Positions 4,576 to 8,387 of a DNA stretch of 8,387 nucleotides are shown here, one piece after another. The notes beneath the pieces were generated by a model. The model had not been told where the DNA came from. It searched no databases and was given only the letters and a program-made list of their open reading frames with translations. The position numbers were made by a program, and so were the translations under genes. The stretch is taken from the NCBI GenBank assembly GCA_947306025.1, contig CAMZFJ010000059.1, positions 1-8,387 of the forward strand, given 5' to 3'. Every line of letters starts with the position of its first letter. Position 1 is the stretch's first letter. Origin of the DNA: an uncultured Fibrobacter sp. (GTDB lineage Bacteria > Fibrobacterota > Fibrobacteria > Fibrobacterales > Fibrobacteraceae).

Positions 4576-6207
4576 ATGATTATCTGTATGAGATTTTTTG
4601 ACGAAGTCGCTGCAAAGCATAATGCAAAATTGGAAATAGCGAAAAAATTGCGAAATCGAGGCATACGTATTGCAATTTCTTGTTTGATGTTGTTCCTTGC
4701 TGCGTGCGGCGGGGATGGTGGTAATTCCGTTAGAGCTTCGTCGAGTTCTCGGATTGACTGGAGTTGGGATGAGCCGAAAGAGGTTTATTTGAATCCTGAA
4801 ATAGAGTATGATACTATAGTAGACTCTCGCGATGGTAAAGTTTACAGGATTGTGAATATTGAAAAACAGACCTGGATGGCCGAAAATTTGAATTTTGATC
4901 CAGGACAGGGTGGTTCTGGCGATGCTAAATACGATTGGTCTTGGTGCTATAATAATGAACCTAAGAACTGCGACTTGGCAGGCCGCCTTTACACTTGGGC
5001 TGCTGCGATGGATTCTGTTACAACCGGTTGTGGATATGAATCGATGTATTCGCCGACCCAGCCTGTTCGAGGCATTTGCCCGAGTGGTTGGCACCTGCCT
5101 AGTGAGGATGAATGGAATCAATTGTTTATGGTTGTGAATGTTTTTGATTATAAGGGTAAGAGTCTCATGTCGCGGGCTGTTTGGTTCGAAGATGACAATA
5201 GAGCGGACGCTTTTGGCTTTTCTGCTTTGCCCGCCGGCTACGGCGCCAAGTATTCCATTTGCCAATTCTATGGTGATGGTTTCGTTACTTTTTTCTGGAG
5301 CATCTCTGAGTTTAATAGAATTTATGTGCGGAATGTAGGTTTGCACAATGGTTTCATGTATGATTGGATGGACGAGTTCTCTAAGGATAATGCAGCTTAT
5401 ATTCGTTGTGTAAAGAACATGTCGTCTGATGAAATGTTAGAAATGTCTAGTAGAAGTTTGCGACATCTTGATTTTAGTAAATGTCCTAAATCGGTTGATG
5501 AGGCTTTGGATACTCTGTGGAGGTATTATTGGTGTGTACCGAAAAAAGATTTTTTGAATCCTGAAATAGAGTATGATACTATAATAGATCCCCGTGATAG
5601 CAAAGTTTACAAGACGGTGAAAATTGGCGACCAAATTTGGATGGCTGAAAATTTAAACTTTGATCCAGGAGCGATTATAGTCTCTGGTGCTAAGAGATAT
5701 CTTTGGTCTTGGTGCTTCGAAAATGTGCCAGAATCTTGCGATGTGACAGGGCGTTTTTACACTTGGGCGGCGGCAATTGATTCTGTAAAACTTCATATGG
5801 ATAAGTCCGTTGATTGTGGCCTTGACAAGACTTGTGCCCTTCCCGATACAGTTTATGGAATTTGTCCGCCAGGCTGGCATTTGCCTGATACTACTGAATG
5901 GGGAACTCTGTTTCGGGTTGCAGGTGGTTTCGAGTATGCGGGTGCGGCTCTCAAGTCGCATATAGGTTGGTCCGATAACGGCAATGGAACAGACTCTTTC
6001 GGTTTCTCCGCATGGCCCTCTGGCTACAGGGAAGGTGACCACTTTCACATGTTTGAAAGCGGACAAGGTTTTGCTGGTTTCTGGAGCGCTACTGAGTCTA
6101 GTGAATACGGCGCGTATGGCGTACGCTTGCGTTACGATAGTGTGTCTGTAGAATGGTCCGAAAACTCTAAGATTGGTGCATACTCCGTTCGTTGCGTGAA
6201 GGACTAG
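4576..6207 (+). CDS. Lipoprotein with two tandem FISUMP (Fibrobacter major paralogous) domains
   Basis: This 543-residue probable surface lipoprotein has the lipobox LAAC (Cys44) closing a hydrophobic segment at 30-43. A G/S-rich linker follows, then two FISUMP domains at about 77-281 and 332-543. Each has the family order: EYDTI.D.RD.KVY, W-MAENLNFDPG, a Cys-containing WSWC segment, GR.YTWAAA.DS, GICP.GWHLP...EW, FGFSA.P.GY, FWS..E and a final RCVK. FISUMP proteins form a large paralogous family typical of Fibrobacter; their role is not established, although the cysteine- and tryptophan-rich domain suits an extracytoplasmic, perhaps carbohydrate- or surface-binding, protein. The domains have diverged in sequence yet share a 31-bp identical DNA stretch at their starts. 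The start is chosen by the TTTGGGGG leader. It leaves an unusually long 29-residue pre-hydrophobic region; a TTG at 4648 would give a textbook 20-residue signal. No partner gene is obvious. Confidence 0.9.
   Translation: MIICMRFFDEVAAKHNAKLEIAKKLRNRGIRIAISCLMLFLAACGGDGGNSVRASSSSRIDWSWDEPKEVYLNPEIEYDTIVDSRDGKVYRIVNIEKQTWMAENLNFDPGQGGSGDAKYDWSWCYNNEPKNCDLAGRLYTWAAAMDSVTTGCGYESMYSPTQPVRGICPSGWHLPSEDEWNQLFMVVNVFDYKGKSLMSRAVWFEDDNRADAFGFSALPAGYGAKYSICQFYGDGFVTFFWSISEFNRIYVRNVGLHNGFMYDWMDEFSKDNAAYIRCVKNMSSDEMLEMSSRSLRHLDFSKCPKSVDEALDTLWRYYWCVPKKDFLNPEIEYDTIIDPRDSKVYKTVKIGDQIWMAENLNFDPGAIIVSGAKRYLWSWCFENVPESCDVTGRFYTWAAAIDSVKLHMDKSVDCGLDKTCALPDTVYGICPPGWHLPDTTEWGTLFRVAGGFEYAGAALKSHIGWSDNGNGTDSFGFSAWPSGYREGDHFHMFESGQGFAGFWSATESSEYGAYGVRLRYDSVSVEWSENSKIGAYSVRCVKD
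4788..4818 (+). repeat. 31-bp exact direct repeat, copy 1 (start of FISUMP domain 1)
   Basis: The stretch beginning TTTGAATCCTGAAATAGAG is identical to 5553-5583 and encodes NPEIEYDTI at the start of each domain. Most of the remaining domain sequence has drifted at DNA level. Confidence 0.85.
5553..5583 (+). repeat. 31-bp exact direct repeat, copy 2 (start of FISUMP domain 2)
   Basis: Identical to 4788-4818 and 765 bp apart, in the same codon phase. It marks the boundary of the internal duplication and could permit homologous loss or gain of one domain. Confidence 0.85.
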
Positions 6208-6225
6208 CAGTGAGGCGAGTGTAGC

Positions 6226-6247
6226 GCAGAAATGCGGGCTTTTCTGC
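6226..6247. repeat. Hairpin downstream of the FISUMP gene (1)
   Basis: GCAGAAA and TTTCTGC form a perfect 7-bp stem with an 8-nt loop, 18 bp past the stop codon. There is no T-run after it on the plus strand, so it is more likely an mRNA-stabilising or processing structure than a terminator. Confidence 0.4.
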
Positions 6248-6267
6248 ATTGCTGAGCCGAGCAGCGA

Positions 6268-6286
6268 GGGACTACATAGTAGTCCC
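6268..6286. repeat. Hairpin downstream of the FISUMP gene (2), very tight loop
   Basis: GGGACTAC, loop ATA, GTAGTCCC form a perfect 8-bp stem. The right arm also overlaps a smaller alternative hairpin, CCCT-AGC-AGGG (6285-6295). No T-run follows directly; the AT-rich ATTTTTTC at 6311-6318 is 25 nt away. Confidence 0.45.
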
Positions 6287-6334
6287 CTAGCAGGGCGAAT
6301 ACGGATTGTAATTTTTTCTTCTGTCCCTTGCCAA

Positions 6335-6348
6335 CTTTTTAGAATATA
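6335..6348 (+). promoter_or_regulatory. Possible promoter upstream of the terminator hairpin
   Basis: CTTTTTAGAATATA resembles the elements at 1778 and 2824. A transcript starting about 6-8 nt downstream would run at once into the terminator at 6363-6404, giving a roughly 50-nt RNA or an attenuated leader for the genes from 6480 on. The match is weak. Confidence 0.2.
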
Positions 6349-6362
6349 GGCACATTACTGCT

Positions 6363-6404
6363 GAACGCATCTCGTCTAAGGAAAGGCGAGGTGCGTTCTT
6401 TTTT
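6363..6404 (+). terminator. Strong intrinsic terminator
   Basis: GAACGCATCTCG (6363-6374) pairs with CGAGGTGCGTTC (6387-6398) over 12 bp with one U-G pair. Three further inner pairs are possible around a 6-nt loop. Six T follow at once (6399-6404). It is the first true terminator after the FISUMP gene (156 nt past its stop) and could alternatively act as an attenuator for the downstream HTH genes. Confidence 0.8.
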
Positions 6405-6430
6405 ATCCTGAAATTTGGATTGAAGGGAAC

Positions 6431-6476
6431 GCCTCTAACAATAAACCGGCCGCAAATGCGACCACAAAACAGAGGC
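6431..6476 (+). repeat. Long-range inverted repeat covering a ribosome site
   Basis: GCCTCT (6431-6436) and AGAGGC (6471-6476) pair perfectly. Between them lies a smaller hairpin, CGCA-AA-TGCG (6451-6460), extended by GG/CC after one mismatch. The outer right arm contains the GAGG that would serve the small ORF at 6480, so folding would hide it. Confidence 0.35.
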
Positions 6477-6479
6477 TGT

Positions 6480-6590
6480 ATGAATAACAACATCGCAAAA
6501 TGCAAAGAAGATTTCCGGGCCGATTCAACCATTGTTTTGGCATTACTCCAAGCTTGGAGGTGGCAGGTAGCATTGTCACCAGGCTCTTAA
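6480..6590 (+). CDS. Possible 36-codon leader ORF upstream of the HTH regulator
   Basis: ATG at 6480, preceded by GAGG 4 nt away, opens a frame of 36 codons beginning MNNNIAKCKEDFRADS and ending in AWRWQVALSPGS. No family is recognised. Two tryptophan codons (W26, W28) flank an arginine and lie at or just before the left arm of a hairpin, and the stop codon (6588-6590) falls in the loop of an overlapping alternative hairpin. This arrangement recalls leader peptides, but the frame could also be chance or a remnant of a lost gene: it is open upstream to at least 6351 without an obvious start. Coding status is uncertain. Confidence 0.25.
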   Translation: MNNNIAKCKEDFRADSTIVLALLQAWRWQVALSPGS

Positions 6591-6597
6591 CTGGGTG
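6559..6597 (+). promoter_or_regulatory. Two mutually exclusive hairpins before the HTH gene
   Basis: Hairpin 1 pairs GGTGGCA (6559-6565) with TGTCACC (6574-6580), 7 bp with one G-U. Hairpin 2 pairs CACCAG (6577-6582) with CTGGGTG (6591-6597), 6 bp with a bulged G. Both use CACC at 6577-6580, so only one can form. This suits a conformational switch in the leader of the HTH gene. Confidence 0.35.
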
Positions 6598-6611
6598 GCG
6601 TGCTGGACTTG

Positions 6612-6625
6612 TAGAGATGGCTCTA
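6612..6625. promoter_or_regulatory. Inverted repeat just upstream of the HTH gene, possible operator
   Basis: TAGAG-ATGG-CTCTA is a perfect 5-bp dyad 18 bp upstream of the HTH start codon, followed directly by the short palindromes CTATAG and GATATC. HTH antitoxin-type regulators usually bind such dyads in their own promoter. It could also be an RNA stem next to the ribosome site GAGGTG (6634-6639). Confidence 0.35.
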
Positions 6626-6643
6626 TAGATATCGAGGTGTATT

Positions 6644-7009
6644 ATGCTGGCAGTCGTGAAAAGGCCCCGTATTGAAATCAGGGCGAAGCATATCCCCGCT
6701 CCACTTGTCAGGTTCTTGAAGGACTCTTATAAACCGGAGAATGTGATCGTCAGCGATGAAGACGTTGCCGTTCCTTTTGAGGAGTCGGAGTGGTTCAAAT
6801 CTTTGGAAACAACCCCGGGCGAGATGATTGTTGCAAATAGGGATTTGCGCAATTGGTCGCAGGTGACCTTGGCGGAGAAGCTTGGAATCCAGGTGCAAAA
6901 CCTGTGTGCTATGGAAAACGGACGCAGGGCGGTTTCCCGTAAGATGGCTGTAAAACTTGGCGAAGTTTTTGGAACGGATCCTGCGGCATTCTTTGATTTC
7001 GGGAAGTAG
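6644..7009 (+). CDS. XRE-type HTH transcriptional regulator (antitoxin-like)
   Basis: This 121-residue protein has an N-terminal segment (1-55) ending FEESEWFKSL, then TPGEMIVANRDLRNWSQVTL (57-76), and a Cro/C1-type HTH at about 60-115: WSQVTLAEKLGIQVQNLCAM (71-90) followed by ENGRRAVSRKMAVKLGEVFG (91-110). The ending TDPAAFFDF is common among XRE antitoxin-like regulators. It probably binds DNA as a dimer and represses its own operon. GAGGTG 4 nt before the ATG fixes the start. It precedes a DUF2442/HTH gene by 61 bp on the same strand. No toxin of the RelE/HigB, HicA or DUF4160 type is recognisable next to it. It could be an orphan antitoxin, half of a novel two-regulator module, or an ordinary regulator. 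The HTH call is firm; the antitoxin role is inference. Confidence 0.85.
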   Translation: MLAVVKRPRIEIRAKHIPAPLVRFLKDSYKPENVIVSDEDVAVPFEESEWFKSLETTPGEMIVANRDLRNWSQVTLAEKLGIQVQNLCAMENGRRAVSRKMAVKLGEVFGTDPAAFFDFGK

Positions 7010-7070
7010 AGCGGCTTTGCCTCTAATAATTTAACTGCCCGTGCAGAAAGAAACGGCTTGGAACGAACGG

Positions 7071-7493
7071 ATGAACGAGATTTCGGAAAAAGATGTAAAA
7101 AGACTTTGGGTCGAGAAAGACGCTGTTTGTGTCGAACTGAAAGACGGCCGAATCGGGCGTGAACTCATCCGCGATTACGAACCGCTGAGGAAGGCTACGC
7201 GAAAGCAGTTGGAGAACTGCCGCGTAGATTGCGATGGCGTGTGGTTTGACGATCTGGACGAGGGCCTGGAACTTTCGGAGTTCTTTTCGCCGAAAAAGAC
7301 AAATCCCATTGGCCGCATATTTTGGCTGTTTCCCGAACTAAACGCCTCGGCGTTTGCCCGCCGATTGGGAATCCCTCAGCCCCTGTTCGCCGCATACGTA
7401 AACGGAACGAAGAAACCTTCTTCGGCAAGGAAAAAACTCATTGACGAGGAACTCCGCCGCATCGGCAAGGAACTGCTGAAAACTGTGGCGTAG
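7071..7493 (+). CDS. DUF2442-like protein with C-terminal HTH-like segment
   Basis: This protein is 140 residues from ATG 7071. A GTG at 7041 would add 10 residues but has no ribosome site, and the family begins near 7071. Residues 1-72 fit DUF2442: a beta strand with VCVELKDGRIGRELIRDYEP (19-38), then LRKATRKQLENCRVDCDGVW (39-58) and DDLDEGLELSEFF, parallel to the family's 'F.nGe....D..pLl....f..v.vd..gi.W...lDl....l'. Residues 90-127 (LNASAFARRLGIPQPLFAAY, then VNGTKKPSSARKKLI) resemble a XRE-type HTH. DUF2442 proteins are commonly the antitoxin-side partner of DUF4160 toxins; none is seen here. It lies 61 bp after the HTH regulator, so one operon would carry two DNA-binding-like proteins. 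A hairpin with a T-run follows. The family call is moderately sure, function unknown. Confidence 0.72.
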   Translation: MNEISEKDVKRLWVEKDAVCVELKDGRIGRELIRDYEPLRKATRKQLENCRVDCDGVWFDDLDEGLELSEFFSPKKTNPIGRIFWLFPELNASAFARRLGIPQPLFAAYVNGTKKPSSARKKLIDEELRRIGKELLKTVA

Positions 7494-7514
7494 TTTTTTG
7501 CTGCTAAAACTTTA

Positions 7515-7541
7515 GCCGTCTGTGATGTGCGGGCGGCTTTT
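7515..7541 (+). terminator. Probable intrinsic terminator after the HTH/DUF2442 pair
   Basis: GCCGTC (7515-7520) pairs with GGCGGC (7532-7537) over 6 bp with one U-G pair. The loop is 11 nt and the stem is followed by TTTTGTT. It lies 22 nt past the stop of the DUF2442-like gene. The stem is short but GC-rich. Confidence 0.5.
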
Positions 7542-7604
7542 GTTGATGCTTGGGGCTTGTTTTGCTGTTTCTGGGTGAAAATAAATTAAATTATCCATTG
7601 AATA

Positions 7605-7624
7605 AACTTTATTTGGGGGCTTTT
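7605..7624 (+). promoter_or_regulatory. Lipoprotein leader with unusual GGGGG ribosome site (copy 2)
   Basis: ACTTTA followed directly by TTTGGGGG (7612-7619) stands 5 nt before the ATG at 7625. The element, its order and its spacing match the leader at 4555-4575, although the two proteins are unrelated beyond both being lipoproteins. Confidence 0.5.
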
Positions 7625-8387
7625 ATGAAGAAGTTTCTTCTTGTGATGAGCTTGATGGCGATGTTCCTTTGCGGGTGCTCGCAGTCCAATGAAGATGAAG
7701 TGCGAAAAGCAAAACGCTTTGAGGCGTTAAAAGGACTGCCATTGGACACGGTCCTTACGCGTGCGTATAAATTCTACGAGCTGTTCCAGGCGACGAATGA
7801 TACGCTGCTGCGCGATTCCATGAACGATTACAGGGACCACTTTTTTGCGAGATGGGAATTGTCTTCGGATTCTCTTTGCGGGACGGTAGCGCCGGACGAT
7901 TCTTTGGCGGCAGAATTACGCGAAATCTATAAAGTTGTAATGGAATTTGATGCTAAGCGTAAGTATAGTTATGTTCGTGATAGGGCAAAACGAGATTCTC
8001 TTCAGAAGAATGATAGTGCTCAGAAGAAGAATAAGCCGGTTGACATTATTGCTTTCATGAAAGCATGGAAAGAAAATCCGGACTCGATGCGAGCCATTCG
8101 AGATAAACAAGATAGTATCCGGTTTGCGGCAATTATGGATGTTCCGCTTGAAGAGGCTATATCCGGCATGAAAGAGGATTCTAGTAGCGTACATAATGTC
8201 GTTTATTTTGTCCAAACGATGGAAGTGTTTTATGCTGACACTTCTGTATCTGATATGAATGAACTGGATAAAATCGATCGGCACAGGATAAAGCGAAATA
8301 CCTGGAAAGAAATGAAATCAGCTTGCTTGGGCAGAACATCGATGGGCCAAAAGGTTCTTATTCTGAACAAGGAATATGAATCTCTGT
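7625..8387 (+). CDS. Lipoprotein of unknown function (partial, runs off the right edge)
   Basis: The frame is open from ATG 7625 to the window end: 254 codons with no stop, so the 3' end lies outside. The N-terminus MKKFLLVMSLMAMFLCGCSQ is a classic lipoprotein signal (KK, hydrophobic core, LCGC lipobox, Cys18), predicting lipidation and attachment to a membrane, probably facing the periplasm. The mature part is highly charged and largely helical, rich in D, S, K, R and E, with repeated Asp-Ser pairs (DSL, DSM, DSI, DSS) and a low-complexity stretch RDSLQKNDSAQKKNKP near residues 125-140. I recognise no catalytic motif or named family. The TTTGGGGG leader 5 nt before the ATG supports the start and links it to the FISUMP lipoprotein. 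It is transcribed away from the terminator at 7515-7541, so it probably begins its own unit. Confidence 0.8.
   Translation, partial: MKKFLLVMSLMAMFLCGCSQSNEDEVRKAKRFEALKGLPLDTVLTRAYKFYELFQATNDTLLRDSMNDYRDHFFARWELSSDSLCGTVAPDDSLAAELREIYKVVMEFDAKRKYSYVRDRAKRDSLQKNDSAQKKNKPVDIIAFMKAWKENPDSMRAIRDKQDSIRFAAIMDVPLEEAISGMKEDSSSVHNVVYFVQTMEVFYADTSVSDMNELDKIDRHRIKRNTWKEMKSACLGRTSMGQKVLILNKEYESL

Noticed and set aside
4462..5346. Long minus-strand open frame (294 codons) opposite the FISUMP gene, and another at 5653-6249
   Set aside because: Both lie antisense to a well-supported FISUMP coding region, have no ribosome site, and give low-complexity sequence matching no family.
6287..6532. Minus-strand open frame of 81 codons in the structured spacer
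   Set aside because: It runs through the terminator hairpin and both hairpin arms, has no ribosome site, and shows no recognisable domain.
6559..6600. tRNA-like segment with a CTCTTAA loop resembling a lysine (CTT) anticodon loop
   Set aside because: The anticodon stem has a mismatch or bulge, there is no T-arm (no GGTTCAAATCC-like block) and no acceptor stem, so it is not a tRNA gene.
7916..8284. Minus-strand open frame of 122 codons near the right edge
   Set aside because: It is antisense to the lipoprotein frame, which has a signal peptide, lipobox and leader; the minus frame has none.
1..8387. CRISPR array, insertion sequence, phage or plasmid genes
   Set aside because: No regularly spaced repeats, transposase or integrase motifs, terminal inverted repeats or phage structural genes were found in any frame.

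Overview
The window looks like chromosomal DNA of a Fibrobacter (F. succinogenes-like) bacterium. The main evidence is a lipoprotein at 4576-6207 carrying two tandem copies of the Fibrobacter succinogenes major paralogous (FISUMP) domain. AT-rich spacers, moderately GC genes and a partial secreted protein with a ricin-like lectin module at the left edge fit that assignment. It remains an inference from sequence alone.

Layout. 1-599 (+) is the C-terminal end of a probable secreted carbohydrate-active protein. It converges, with 5 bp between stop codons, on a minus-strand pair: a DUF1653 protein (1426-1665) followed by a YhhN/TMEM86-like membrane protein (605-1378). Divergent from that pair is a plus-strand pair: a stand-alone RelA/SpoT-type alarmone synthetase (1834-2820) and a membrane-anchored DUF4230 protein (2868-3575). 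A minus-strand GNAT acetyltransferase (3586-4128) converges on this pair across a 16-bp perfect palindrome. A 46-residue single-span membrane protein (4276-4416) comes next, then the double-FISUMP lipoprotein.

From 6208 to 6643 there is no convincing long gene. The stretch is rich in structure: two hairpins, a strong intrinsic terminator, inverted repeats, and a possible 36-codon leader ORF that ends inside two mutually exclusive hairpins. It leads into a XRE-type HTH regulator (6644-7009) and a DUF2442 protein with a C-terminal HTH-like segment (7071-7493). This pair looks like an antitoxin or regulator module with no recognisable toxin. A terminator follows, and then a second lipoprotein (7625 onward) runs off the right edge.

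How the parts may work together. The synthetase probably makes (p)ppGpp-type nucleotides, and the DUF4230 protein beside it may be a membrane partner. The two lipoprotein genes share an almost identical leader (ACTTTA, then TTTGGGGG exactly 5 nt before the start), which suggests a common translation or promoter signal for envelope proteins. Several intergenic regions share a TTTTT-N3-ATATT-like element that may be a promoter. Two minus-strand genes have a -10-like hexamer 7 nt before the ATG and no Shine-Dalgarno, so they may be leaderless. No CRISPR array, insertion sequence, rRNA or convincing tRNA was seen. The less-described items are the synthetase/DUF4230 pair, the shared lipoprotein leader, and the structured leader of the HTH/DUF2442 pair.
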